A DNA stretch of 29,785 nt, taken from a virus. The DNA lies in the IMG/VR virus record IMGVR_UViG_3300027710_000094, positions 1 to 29,785 of that record; one strand, 5' to 3'. This document shows, in pieces, positions 20,931 through 29,175 of this stretch; position 1 is the first letter of the stretch; each line of letters starts with the position of its first letter. Below the pieces are notes generated by a model. The model was given only the letters and a program-made list of their open reading frames with translations. It was not told the origin of the DNA and made no database searches. Position numbers and translations under genes: made by a program.

Positions 20931-21323
20931 TTAGGTAGGAGGCGTAACGTCAACCTGCTCGTAGCAAATCGCCGTAACCGAGACCGAAGTGAAGTCCTTA
21001 TTGGAACCCTTCTCGGAAATCCCGGTGATCGTGCCTTCGTAAGACACCGTTGCCGTCGAGCCGCCCGAGTAGGCTGATGCCGCATTGAGCGTGAAAACCA
21101 AGTCAGCACCGAGGGTAGGAACGGCTGAGGTCTTGCAGATGCCGTCGACCGTGATCTCGGTCTTGCGGTCGTCGAAGCGGGTCGTCTTGGTCACGCCCGT
21201 CTCGTCTGCGACCGTGGCGGAGAGGTTAAAGGTCGAGCTGACCGAGTAGGACTGGACGAACAAATTGCTGACGGTACCAGCGACACCGAAGAGGCAAGTA
21301 ATTCCATTAGATACGGCGGCCAT
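20931..21323 (-). CDS. major tail tube protein
   Basis: A 130-aa β-rich protein (GVAGTVSNLFVQSYSVS, KTEITVDGI, SYEGTITGISEKGSN) with composition and length like small tail-tube or gpV-like proteins. It follows the tail terminator and precedes the chaperone, as in lambda-like tails. It should stack in rings around the tape measure. The late leader TTCCAAAACGGGCAAAG lies 4 nt before the ATG. A capsid-decoration role is less likely from gene order. Confidence 0.65.
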   Translation of the reverse strand: MAAVSNGITCLFGVAGTVSNLFVQSYSVSSTFNLSATVADETGVTKTTRFDDRKTEITVDGICKTSAVPTLGADLVFTLNAASAYSGGSTATVSYEGTITGISEKGSNKDFTSVSVTAICYEQVDVTPPT

Positions 21324-21347
21324 TTGTCTTTGCCCGTTTTGGAATAA

Positions 21348-21779
21348 TTACGGGGCCAGACAGGTCCAGACCGAGAAGGCGAAGGAGGTCGCCCAGGAGC
21401 GCTCGTCGATACCCTCGTCCTCGGACAGGATGCTGACGTCGTAACAGGTCGCGTCACCGCCGGAGACGAAGGCGGCCTTGATGCTGTCGAGGTCACGCAT
21501 ATTCCCGACCAAGGCGGCGCAGCGGGCACGGTGATCGGCGAGGGTCGTGTCGTCGGCGTTGGAGAAAAGGGTGATGCGGACGGAGCAGTCATAGTTCCCC
21601 TCCCCCTCTTGGAGGCTTGCCGGCGGGCGGGCGGAGTCGCAGAGGACGACGGCCTTGGGCAGGGTCTGGGTGACGGCGCTGTCGCCCGTGAGGAAGGTGA
21701 CCGAGGTCAGCCCCGTCTGGGTCGAGAGGTAGGTCGCAAGGGTGGACTCTACGATGTGGCGGATGGATTTGGTGCCCAT
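21348..21779 (-). CDS. tail terminator/tail completion protein (gpU-like)
   Basis: A 143-aa protein with the α/β layout of tail terminators. An N-terminal helix (SIRHIVESTLATYLS) is followed by a strand bearing KAVVLCDSA and later RITLFSNADD, the helix HRARCAALVGNM and a C-terminal strand SFAFSVWTCLAP. Position after the gpZ-like gene and before the tail tube matches lambda gpU. It would cap the tail and bind the head. It has an A/C-rich leader (CCAAACCTTT) and no Shine-Dalgarno. Confidence 0.65.
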   Translation of the reverse strand: MGTKSIRHIVESTLATYLSTQTGLTSVTFLTGDSAVTQTLPKAVVLCDSARPPASLQEGEGNYDCSVRITLFSNADDTTLADHRARCAALVGNMRDLDSIKAAFVSGGDATCYDVSILSEDEGIDERSWATSFAFSVWTCLAP

Positions 21780-21789
21780 AAAGGTTTGG

Positions 21790-22785
21790 TTATTTGCGGT
21801 TAAACTTGGCGACGTCGTCGGCGATTAGACGCTGGATTTTGGCGGGCATCTGTTTGACGCGGTTGCCGTAGACGAGGCCGAGGGTGTCCGCTTGGTCGGC
21901 GATGCCGTAGATGTTGCCCATCAGATTGCGGATGGTGACCTCGGCGAGCTTGTCGGTGAAGGTTGATGCGCTGTTGCCCGGCACGCTGCTGTGCTTCGTG
22001 ATCCATCCAGCCTTGCGGAGTTTCGAGCCCGCGTTCTTCTCCACGCCGTTGATGACGGGGCGGGGGAGGGACATCAGCGCCTTGTACCAGCCAGACTTGA
22101 TGGCGCCGACCGTCTCCTGGCGTTGGGCAATGTAGGTATCAAGGTCGGCCTTCTGCTCGACCACCCGCTTGTCGAAGGACTTCACCCCGCTGACGTTCCG
22201 TCCGTTCTTCCAGAGTCGTCCGTTGTTGCGCCGATAGATGGGCTTGTAGACCGCGTCGATGGCGGTCGTGCCTTGGAGGAAAGCCCCGTCCGAGCTGAGG
22301 GACTGGGCGGCCACGCGGTTGCCGATGCGGTTGAAATAGTTCTTGGCCTTCTTGAAGCCCTCTGGCGTGCCGAACCCCTTGTACTGCGGGGAGAGCATAC
22401 TGGCCACGAATGAGTTCGCCGAGATGATGGTCGATTGGCTGGAGGCCACCTTCCAGAAAAGGCCTTGGTTGTCGTTCAATGCCAAGGAGCCGAGTCGCTT
22501 GATGACGCGGGTGGCTTGCGTCCCTGCACCTCCGCCAGTCAATGGGGTGACGACCTTGCCCACGTCTCGGTCCACGGCCCGCTCGCCGGCCTTCTTGGCG
22601 GCGTTGGATAGGCCGTTGCCTCCGCCCTTGGTCAGGGGAGGGGTGAAGGTGGCGGCGTCTTGGCAGGCGAGGGCGGCCTGTTCCAAGGTGGCGTCGCGGA
22701 TGGTCTGCTTGGAGGCGGCGGCGAACTTCTGGATGGCGTCCACGAAGGCCTGCTGACTTGCGGGCGTTAGGGATACCTTGACCAC
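21790..22785 (-). CDS. minor tail/connector protein (gpZ or HK97-gp10-like by position)
   Basis: A 331-aa basic protein with an N-terminal helical domain (AFVDAIQKFAAASKQTIRDA) and a long C-terminal region rich in Lys, Arg and Asn. It is placed where lambda has gpZ and HK97-like phages have gp10, although it is longer than both. The GTG at 22785 starts one base after the previous stop (TAA-A-GTG); the frame is open further upstream to 22947 but that part is a readback. Confidence 0.65.
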   Translation of the reverse strand: MVKVSLTPASQQAFVDAIQKFAAASKQTIRDATLEQAALACQDAATFTPPLTKGGGNGLSNAAKKAGERAVDRDVGKVVTPLTGGGAGTQATRVIKRLGSLALNDNQGLFWKVASSQSTIISANSFVASMLSPQYKGFGTPEGFKKAKNYFNRIGNRVAAQSLSSDGAFLQGTTAIDAVYKPIYRRNNGRLWKNGRNVSGVKSFDKRVVEQKADLDTYIAQRQETVGAIKSGWYKALMSLPRPVINGVEKNAGSKLRKAGWITKHSSVPGNSASTFTDKLAEVTIRNLMGNIYGIADQADTLGLVYGNRVKQMPAKIQRLIADDVAKFNRK

Positions 22786-22786
22786 T

Positions 22787-23167
22787 TTACTGGTTGTCGT
22801 CGATGACGACGAGCGTGATCCAAGCCGACGCGGGCTTGTAAGTCTGGGTCGTGATGCGGACCGTCTTCCCGCCGGCCACGATTTTCTTCCCTTGGCCCAA
22901 GGAGGCGATGGGGACGCCCCCCGAGAGTAGGGCCGCCGATGCCCCATTAGACCCGTCTGGGAGGCTCCAGGAGGCCGTTACGGCGGGCACCCTTACCGTG
23001 TACTGGGTCCGCTCCATATACCCCCCTGCCTCGAGGACTGTCTGGACGGCAGGGTCGGAGATGAGGCATTGAAAGGTGATGGCCCCCGAGTTGGCGGAAC
23101 CAGCCACGCCGAAGTCGGCAATCATCTCCTTCGCGTCGTCCAAAAACTCGTTTCCGTAGAGGCTCAT
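22787..23167 (-). CDS. head-tail joining protein (gpFII-like by position)
   Basis: A 126-aa β-rich protein (SGAITFQCLISD, TQYTVRVPAVTASW, KTVRITTQTY, WITLVVID). Its small size, β-barrel pattern and position right after the capsid gene suggest a gpFII-type joiner. The ATG at 23167 follows the shared late leader (CGGGCAAAG) by 3 nt; a GTG one codon earlier (23170) is possible. It is transcribed across, or downstream of, a strong terminator, so its level should be far below that of the capsid protein. Confidence 0.6.
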   Translation of the reverse strand: MSLYGNEFLDDAKEMIADFGVAGSANSGAITFQCLISDPAVQTVLEAGGYMERTQYTVRVPAVTASWSLPDGSNGASAALLSGGVPIASLGQGKKIVAGGKTVRITTQTYKPASAWITLVVIDDNQ

Positions 23168-23187
23168 CACCTTTGCCCGATTTGGTA

Positions 23188-23226
23188 GAAAAACAAAAGA
23201 CCCCCAAGGTTGCCCAAGGGGGTCTG
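23188..23226 (-). terminator. intrinsic terminator after the major capsid gene
   Basis: In the transcribed direction an AGACCCCC arm, a 12-nt loop and a GGGGGTCT arm give an 8-bp perfect stem. It is followed at once by the T-rich tail TTTTGTTTTT. It begins about 26 bp after the capsid stop. This is the only canonical intrinsic terminator I see in the window. Confidence 0.9.
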
Positions 23227-23251
23227 GTTTATGCGGCTAAGGCCGCACCGC

Positions 23252-24118
23252 TTACGCGCTCTTGATACGCTTGAGGTTCGAACGGCCCTTGGCGGCACCG
23301 AAGCGAACTGCGGCGGTCAAGTAGAGGATGCCGCCCGTGTACTCGGACTCGACCAGGATGGAGAGACCACCCATGGTAGCGACGGCCGAGTTCGTGCCGG
23401 CGGACCAGACCGAGCCGGTGCCGATGGCGATGGCGTCCTTGGCGGCCGCGAAGCCGACGAGGTTTTCGCCGTTGTTCGGGAGACCAGCGTACTGCATGAT
23501 CTGCAGGGTGCCGATGTTGCCGACGATGCCGGTGCGGACCACGCTGTTGTCGCCCTGCGTGTTGAACGCGGAGGTCAGCTTGGCGTCCTTACGGAGAGCG
23601 CCGATGTAGGAGGAGTTGAGGACGAGACCGCGCTGCTCAGGGGCGAGGAGGTCGTCGAGGGCGATGTCGAGGTCGACCACGTCATTGTAGTCGAAGTCGG
23701 CGGCGGCGATGACCACGTTGCTGGAGTAGTTGGCGTTCGTGACGAGGGCGGCAACGGCGGCGTTGACCTTCTTCACGATCTTGGCCTGGACTTCTTCCTT
23801 GAAAGCGTTGATGACGCCTTCCGGGCCCCAAGCGGCGAGTTCCTGCGCGTCGAACGAGCGGGTCGCATGGTAGTGGACGAGGTTGACGGTGGCCTTGGTC
23901 ATGTCGGCGTCACCGGTCTGGTGGTAGCCGCCGGAAGCCTTGTCGAAGACGATGGCGTCGTCACCAGCGACGAACGGGACGTCGATGGAGATACCGCGAT
24001 CGGTAGGGGACTGCGCGAGGGTCGTGAAGACGTCGAGCATGGGGAGCTTCGGGCGGACGTCGGCGACGATGATGTCGGCGAGAGCGGCCGGAGCGAGGTC
24101 GAAACCAGAATTTGCCAT
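23252..24118 (-). CDS. major capsid protein (HK97 fold)
   Basis: A 288-aa coat protein. HK97-type signs include an N-terminal region SIDVPFVAGDD, the long spine-helix candidate AFKEEVQAKIVKKVNAAVAAL, a P-domain with LDIALDDLLAPEQRGLVL and YIGALRKD, and a C-terminal A-domain with NLVGFAAAKDAIAI. There is no long N-terminal delta domain, consistent with a separate scaffold gene upstream. It is followed by a strong terminator that would favour high, isolated expression. The leader is A/C-rich (CTAAATACTAAAACACACCT). Confidence 0.9.
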   Translation of the reverse strand: MANSGFDLAPAALADIIVADVRPKLPMLDVFTTLAQSPTDRGISIDVPFVAGDDAIVFDKASGGYHQTGDADMTKATVNLVHYHATRSFDAQELAAWGPEGVINAFKEEVQAKIVKKVNAAVAALVTNANYSSNVVIAAADFDYNDVVDLDIALDDLLAPEQRGLVLNSSYIGALRKDAKLTSAFNTQGDNSVVRTGIVGNIGTLQIMQYAGLPNNGENLVGFAAAKDAIAIGTGSVWSAGTNSAVATMGGLSILVESEYTGGILYLTAAVRFGAAKGRSNLKRIKSA

Positions 24119-24151
24119 AGGTGTGTTTTAGTATTTAGGGGTGAAGGGAAA

Positions 24152-24592
24152 TTATTTGGTGCGGCCGTAGAGGATGGCCGCTTGATGCTTCTTGAGGAAG
24201 GCGACGCGTTCGGCGCTGGGCTTCATCGTCGAGTACTCCTCGCGGATTTGCTCGACCGACTTCTCGGTCTGCACGGCGGGCTGTTCCGCAAGGACGGGCT
24301 GCGAGCCGGTCTTGGCGACGATGTTGGCGGCTTCCTTGGAAGCGGAGACCTTGGAGGCCTCGAGGTCGGAGACCAAAGCCTTGAGCGTTGCAATCTCGGC
24401 GGTGGCGGCCTCAAAGGCCACGGTCAGCTCGGAGATGCGGGCGTCCTTGGTGACGACTTCGGCCTTCACGGCGGTCAGTTCGTCAGCGGCGCCGACGGTG
24501 AGTTTCTCCACGGTGGAGCGGAGGTCGTCGCGTTCGGCGGTCAACGCCTGGGCGAGCGTTTCAACGGTCGAGAGCTGTTCTTCGATGGTCAT
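24152..24592 (-). CDS. scaffolding protein (coiled coil)
   Basis: A 146-aa protein, almost all α-helical, with long heptads (VETLAQALTAERDDLRSTV, KDARISELTVAFEAATAE), an acidic middle and a basic end (FLKKHQAAILYGRTK), as in phage scaffolds whose basic C terminus binds coat protein. It sits between protease and capsid genes. The ATG at 24592 follows TTCCAAACAAAGC, a shortened late leader; the frame open to 24667 is a readback. Confidence 0.8.
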   Translation of the reverse strand: MTIEEQLSTVETLAQALTAERDDLRSTVEKLTVGAADELTAVKAEVVTKDARISELTVAFEAATAEIATLKALVSDLEASKVSASKEAANIVAKTGSQPVLAEQPAVQTEKSVEQIREEYSTMKPSAERVAFLKKHQAAILYGRTK

Positions 24593-24626
24593 CTTGTAAT
24601 TGCTTTGTTTGGAATAAGCCGATGGG

Positions 24627-25424
24627 TTAAGCCCAAGTCTTGAGGGCTTCCTCAAGGGAGTCGGCAAGCCCGGTCACAAGACCAAGCTTCGCGGCTTCCT
24701 TGCCCGAGAAGGAACCACCCGTGAAGGCGGCGTCCTTGGCGTTCACGCGGGTCATCTTGATGGACTCGATGAAGTCCTCGTCGATGGCGTCGACTTGCTT
24801 CTGGAGGTCGGCAATCTGCTCGGCGGTCAAGGACGTGCCTTCGATGCCGGCGCCCTTCAGAGGGGAGCGGCTGGACTTGATGACCACCATCCGCACGCCA
24901 GCGTCGGCGTAGGCTTGGCTGTAATCTGGGATGACCATGTAGACGCCCACGGAACCGATGGAGCCCGAAGGCAGGGCCACGAAACTGTCCGCAGCCGCCG
25001 CGATCCATAGGGCGGCGCTGTTGGCTTCCTCGCCGAAAGCACGGGTCGGCTTGCTGATGCGGCGCATCTTGGAGGCGAGTTCGGGCACGCCCGTCACCGT
25101 ACCGCCGGGGGAGATGACGTGGAAGGCAATCCGCTTGGCCGCAGGGTCGGCTTCCATCGCGTCGATGTCGGCGGAAATCTGGTCGATGTCGGCGGCGCCC
25201 ATCATCCGCTCCAGGGGCGAGACGCCCTTGCCGATGACCCCCATCACGGGGATGACGCCGATGCCGTCCGCACGCACATAGGCTTGAGGGCGGTCGCCGA
25301 AGAGCTTGGCGAGTACATCCGTGAAGGCGTACTTCTCGGCCAATGCCTTGGCGTCGGTCGCCTTGGCTGGGTCGATGAGGAGGGCTTCGCGGCCTTGGAG
25401 ACCGTTGTTGAGAAAGCGTAGCAT
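24627..25424 (-). CDS. S49-family prohead protease (lambda gpC/SppA-like)
   Basis: A 265-aa serine protease that would remove the scaffold during head maturation. Key regions: SPGG at residues 105-108 (oxyanion region), the nucleophile Ser136 in EEANSAALW, then GSIGSVGVYMVIPDYS, typical of the SppA fold, and Lys183 or Lys190 as the general base in VIKSSRSPLKG. The length equals a single-domain phage S49 protease. Unlike some lambda-type genes, no in-frame scaffold extension is present; the scaffold is separate. Confidence 0.88.
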   Translation of the reverse strand: MLRFLNNGLQGREALLIDPAKATDAKALAEKYAFTDVLAKLFGDRPQAYVRADGIGVIPVMGVIGKGVSPLERMMGAADIDQISADIDAMEADPAAKRIAFHVISPGGTVTGVPELASKMRRISKPTRAFGEEANSAALWIAAAADSFVALPSGSIGSVGVYMVIPDYSQAYADAGVRMVVIKSSRSPLKGAGIEGTSLTAEQIADLQKQVDAIDEDFIESIKMTRVNAKDAAFTGGSFSGKEAAKLGLVTGLADSLEEALKTWA

Positions 25425-25433
25425 GGTATGAAG

Positions 25434-26990
25434 TTAGGCGGGTAAGGTGTCGTTGTTGCCGGGCATCTCAAGGCCAGAGGGGCCGTCTTCGGGGTCGTCG
25501 ACCGCTTCCGTTGCGTCCTCGGCCTCGTCCTCTGGAGACTCCTCCATCTCGGCCTTGGGTTGCATATTGGTGAAGCGCTGCATGGCCTCCTCAAAGGAGA
25601 CCTTGCCACCCGTCGCCGCTGTCACGTCCTTGGCGAAGACGATGTCCTCGACCAGTTCCTTGAAGGTCTTGCGGAAGTCGCCGCCCCGCTTCTTGGACAC
25701 GGCGGAGAAGGAGGTCAGTCCAGCCCGGAGGTCTTCGCGGTCGTTGGCCGAGTCACGGCCGTTGTCGATGGAGGGGGTCTGCGGGACGCTGAACTCGACG
25801 TCGGCCCAGTTCGGGTCGTCGGGCAGTTCACCCTTGGCGATGCCGTCGGCGATGCGCCATTGCCAGTCGGGCACGCAGTACTCGTCATGCACCATGCATT
25901 GGATTTGACCGACATATCGGTCAGCCTTGCCGAGGACCAGACGCACCAGAGCCGAGCCGGCCTTGCTGCCGTCGCCGACCACCTCGTAGGGTAGGCCGCC
26001 GCTCGCGATCATGCGGGCGAGGATGGTGTTGAACATATCCATCGACTGTCGAGGGAAGTTCGGGGTGACGCTCTTCAGGTCTTCTCCTGGTTCAAGGACC
26101 AGCAGTTTCCCGCCCATCTGCGAACTGATGTTCGACATATCGGAGGCGGTCACGCCGTTGAGGTCGGCGACGAGGCTGTTGTCGGCGAAGCCCCCATTCT
26201 TGGTCAGCACCGAAGGCACGTCCGTCACCTGTTTGACGGCCCGCTTCTCCAGCTCGATGATTTCCGTCTGGTCCTGCATCGAGTTCAAGGCCTGCTGCAT
26301 CGGGGGGATGCCATGCGCCGCCGAGATACGTTGCTGGTTGGCGATGTGCAGGACCGACTCGGCAGAGATGAAGGAGAAGGTCGTGTCCGTGTTCTGCACC
26401 CAGATGCCCTTAAGTTCGCCGTAGGGACCGAAGACGAAACCGTCCCAAGTGTCCGGGGTGATCTGCTTGGGGTCGGTCGGGCTGATGACGCGGTGGCCTT
26501 CGATGAGCTGGGTCTTCGCCTTGCCGGAGGCGTCACGGACCTTGAGGGCGAACATCTCGCCGTCGACCGCCCAAGTGTGGACGATAATCCGTTGCAGTTG
26601 CTCGCCCGTGAAGCGACCCGTGATGTCCGCCTTGCGGGTTTCGCGGTAGTAATAGTCCTCGTAAAGACGCGCCTTGAGCGGGTCTTGGGCGTGGCTCGTA
26701 GGCTTCATGCCATCGCCGACGACGTACATCACCATGTCGTTGACGTACTGCACCATCGAAGGGTAGTTCTTCTCGGCGTAGCGGGCTTTCTGGAGAAGCT
26801 GCAGTCGGTCGTAGGAGTTGACGTCCTTGCGGGCGTCTTGAGGCGCCGAGCCGTACCACGCACGGCGGGCGAACGACATCCCGGCGTTCTGGAAGTTGGA
26901 CGACCATGCCGACGCCTTGGGCGTTCCCTTCGTCGCCTTGACGGGAGGGGCGGGCTTCTTGATCGCGGGCTTCTTTTTGGGTAATGCCAT
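25434..26990 (-). CDS. portal protein (lambda gpB family)
   Basis: A 518-aa portal that forms the dodecameric DNA gate. The N terminus is very basic (PKKKPAIKKPAPPVK). Family motifs include VVGDGMKPTS near residue 91, GEQLQRIIVHTWAVDGEMFA, NPADPK-like SPTDPKQI and GGLPYEVVGDGSK, and the C terminus is acidic (SPEDEAEDATEAVDD). The length matches lambda gpB. It starts 2 bp after the gpW-like gene. Confidence 0.9.
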   Translation of the reverse strand: MALPKKKPAIKKPAPPVKATKGTPKASAWSSNFQNAGMSFARRAWYGSAPQDARKDVNSYDRLQLLQKARYAEKNYPSMVQYVNDMVMYVVGDGMKPTSHAQDPLKARLYEDYYYRETRKADITGRFTGEQLQRIIVHTWAVDGEMFALKVRDASGKAKTQLIEGHRVISPTDPKQITPDTWDGFVFGPYGELKGIWVQNTDTTFSFISAESVLHIANQQRISAAHGIPPMQQALNSMQDQTEIIELEKRAVKQVTDVPSVLTKNGGFADNSLVADLNGVTASDMSNISSQMGGKLLVLEPGEDLKSVTPNFPRQSMDMFNTILARMIASGGLPYEVVGDGSKAGSALVRLVLGKADRYVGQIQCMVHDEYCVPDWQWRIADGIAKGELPDDPNWADVEFSVPQTPSIDNGRDSANDREDLRAGLTSFSAVSKKRGGDFRKTFKELVEDIVFAKDVTAATGGKVSFEEAMQRFTNMQPKAEMEESPEDEAEDATEAVDDPEDGPSGLEMPGNNDTLPA

Positions 26991-26992
26991 GT

Positions 26993-27253
26993 TTAGATTT
27001 GTCGGTTGTCCCAGCGGACGGCGATGACGTTCTTGCGGACCGAGCCAGGATATTGCTTAGGGTCGAGGATGCCGAGGGCGTGCTGGGCTTCCGCAAGCAT
27101 CTCCTTGGCGGGCATGACCATGGACTTCGACGCCGACGACCCGCTGTCCGAGTACGACATGAGGGTCTTTCCCTCCGTGATAAGGGCCACCGCTTTGCTG
27201 CGGATTGCAAGGAGTTCGCACTCGGTGAGGCCGATGAAAATGCCGGAAGCCAT
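26993..27253 (-). CDS. gpW-like head-tail connector
   Basis: An 86-aa protein starting MASGIFIGLTECELLAIR with helices and a central KTLMSYSDSGSS segment, ending NVIAVRWDNR. The pattern of an N-terminal helix, a short β-hairpin and a helix, with position between large terminase and portal, fits lambda gpW, which closes the portal channel. The ATG at 27253 lies 6 nt after the late leader TTCCAATCGGAGCAAG; the frame is open back to 27334 but that part lies in a structured noncoding region. Confidence 0.7.
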   Translation of the reverse strand: MASGIFIGLTECELLAIRSKAVALITEGKTLMSYSDSGSSASKSMVMPAKEMLAEAQHALGILDPKQYPGSVRKNVIAVRWDNRQI

Positions 27254-27381
27254 GTTAAACTTGCTCCGATTGGAAGGAAAGGGGGCGTGCCGAGGGCCAA
27301 CGATCCGAACGTCCAAGCCATTGTACGTCCCCACAAACCCCCGGCACGCTTGCTATGATGTTTATGGGCTTGGGCATAAAG
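27254..27381 (-). promoter_or_regulatory. noncoding spacer with strong RNA hairpin between terminase and gpW-like genes
   Basis: In the transcribed strand, positions 27349-27336 can pair with 27285-27298 to give a 14-bp stem: eight Watson-Crick pairs GCGTGCCG/CGGCACGC, a G-U, three G-C and two more wobbles. A smaller GGACGT/ACGTTC hairpin nests inside. No T-run follows, so it is not an ordinary terminator. A TTGACT hexamer lies right at the terminase stop, without a convincing -10 at the usual distance. It may control or protect the mRNA for the head operon. Confidence 0.5.
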
Positions 27382-29175
27382 TCAACCAGCGGGTGCTTCC
27401 GTTTCCGTGGTCGTGGCCTCCCGACCGACGACGCCCCAGCGGACGGCGACGAGCATCGCCAGCACCTCGCAGTCGAGGGCGTGATTGTCCGAGACGCCTT
27501 GGGGGAGTATCCACATCGGCTTCCCCGTGCGCTTGTCCTTCACGCGGACCTCGGAGTTCAGCTGCTTGACGTAGTCCTCGGAGGCGTCACGGGGGTAGGT
27601 GTGCAGTTTGCGGACGCGGAGGCCGTGCAGGAGGTCTTTGCCGGCGGAGGCAGAGTGAACAATCAAAGAGACGCGGGTCGGCTGTCCAGGGACGACGATG
27701 GCCTGCGGGTCCGAGTAGAAACGGCGGGTCGTCTGGCCGTTCGATGAGGTGATCGCGAAGTCCTCGGCGCCCGAACCCTTGAAGGCTTTCCAGCCTCGGC
27801 GACAGCACTCGGCGTAGACGGTTTGCGTGTTGTCCCCTGAGTCCACCGCGACAAGGGCTTTGTGAACGCCCATTTTTCTGGCGAGGTCGTCGAGCCCAGA
27901 CCACGTCTCGACCCTCTCGAAAGCCATCAAGCGGCTGTTTCCGTTGCGGGACCACCGACGGACGATGACCCAGAACCAACCTCGTTGCACGTCCACGCCC
28001 ATCGTGCGGAAGGGTATGCTCCCGGCGGGGGCGTTCTCGCGGGTGGCGATTTGGGCCTTGGGCGTGATGACTGCTTCCTCCGCCCAGTCGTCGGCAAGGG
28101 CGTAGTCGGACGCGTTGACGGGTGCAGTCATTGAGCCGCCATCGTCCGACCATGCCATCGCCAATCTCTTCTGCTTGAATTGGCGACGCAAGTCATCGAG
28201 GCCGTAAGTGTCCGATGACTCCTTCGCCTTTAGCATCAGCACCCCAAGTTCTCCCCAGGACATCGTCGCAAGGCTGTTCCAATGCAGACCGATGTGGCCC
28301 TTGTTCGACGAGATGGCGGTCGGGACGAACATCCCGCCGGCATTCGCCTGCAGTCGGCTCGCGTTCGTGTCGGGCAGTCGCGTCTTGCAGCCAGCGCATT
28401 CGTAGGTCGTGCCGTCATTCACCTTCGCCAAGTCCCAAGTTCCGCTCACCTTGGCCTCCTCGGGGAAGCGGACTTGCTCCCAAATCCAAGGCTGGAGATG
28501 ACCGCACTCCGGGCATTTCATATGCCAGTCCCGCTGATCGGTGGACTCGTGCAGCTGATGGAACTCCTGCCCAGCCGTCCCGCCTTGCGACATGAAGATG
28601 CGTTTGCCCATCCACCCGAACGCCGTGACGCGTGCGCTCAGTTCGGCGAGGTGCCCGGGCGGGGCCATCCAACATTCGTCCGCAATCGTGTATCGGAGCG
28701 ATAGTCGTTGAAGGTTCGCCTCGTTCCAGATGCCACGGCAATAGACCGTCATGCGGTCGAAGTCCGCCGTCGTCGAGCGGTCGAGGTCGTCGGCAGATAG
28801 GCGGGACTTTACGGGCGGGCAGTTGTTCCAGACGGGGCGAAGGTAGCGGATGGAGAAGTCCTTCGCTTCCGCGTCGGTCGCCTGCAGCACCATCGTCGGC
28901 CCTGGAGCGTTCGCGACGATATGACAGGTTAACAGGCGGGCAAAGAGCGACTTGCCCGATTGGATGCTCGCGAGGACCGTCAGGAGTTTCGTCTCTGGGT
29001 CGGCGGCGATGCGCAAGGCCTCCGCGATCCACGGCGTGCGGTCCGAGCGGAAAGGCCCGGGCATCGGAGAGTCGGGGATGGCGAGGACGTTCTCCTCCAG
29101 CCAATCCACCACGTCGCCCGAGTCGGACGGACGCAGGACGTTGCGACCTACCGCCAAGAGGTCATCCTTCGTCAT
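27382..29175 (-). CDS. terL: terminase large subunit (GpA family)
   Basis: A 597-aa packaging motor and nuclease. The ATPase half has a Walker A-like SIQSGKS at residues 70-76 and Walker B with Asp166-Glu167 in YTIADECW. A zinc ribbon follows, with Cys221, Cys224, Cys260 and Cys263. The nuclease half has Asp395 in MGVDVQRG, Asp445 in LVAVDSGD and Asp568 in DNHALDCEVL, the usual acidic set. Length and layout match lambda gpA. It overlaps the small terminase gene by 14 bp. The GpA family is typical of cos-type packaging, so cohesive ends are likely. Confidence 0.93.
   Translation of the reverse strand: MTKDDLLAVGRNVLRPSDSGDVVDWLEENVLAIPDSPMPGPFRSDRTPWIAEALRIAADPETKLLTVLASIQSGKSLFARLLTCHIVANAPGPTMVLQATDAEAKDFSIRYLRPVWNNCPPVKSRLSADDLDRSTTADFDRMTVYCRGIWNEANLQRLSLRYTIADECWMAPPGHLAELSARVTAFGWMGKRIFMSQGGTAGQEFHQLHESTDQRDWHMKCPECGHLQPWIWEQVRFPEEAKVSGTWDLAKVNDGTTYECAGCKTRLPDTNASRLQANAGGMFVPTAISSNKGHIGLHWNSLATMSWGELGVLMLKAKESSDTYGLDDLRRQFKQKRLAMAWSDDGGSMTAPVNASDYALADDWAEEAVITPKAQIATRENAPAGSIPFRTMGVDVQRGWFWVIVRRWSRNGNSRLMAFERVETWSGLDDLARKMGVHKALVAVDSGDNTQTVYAECCRRGWKAFKGSGAEDFAITSSNGQTTRRFYSDPQAIVVPGQPTRVSLIVHSASAGKDLLHGLRVRKLHTYPRDASEDYVKQLNSEVRVKDKRTGKPMWILPQGVSDNHALDCEVLAMLVAVRWGVVGREATTTETEAPAG

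Noticed and set aside
23210-24643. 477-codon plus-strand open frame
   Set aside because: It is antisense to the capsid and scaffold genes, which have clear protein signatures. The product is low-complexity Gly/Asp/Val-rich, typical of the reverse frame of GC-rich coding DNA.
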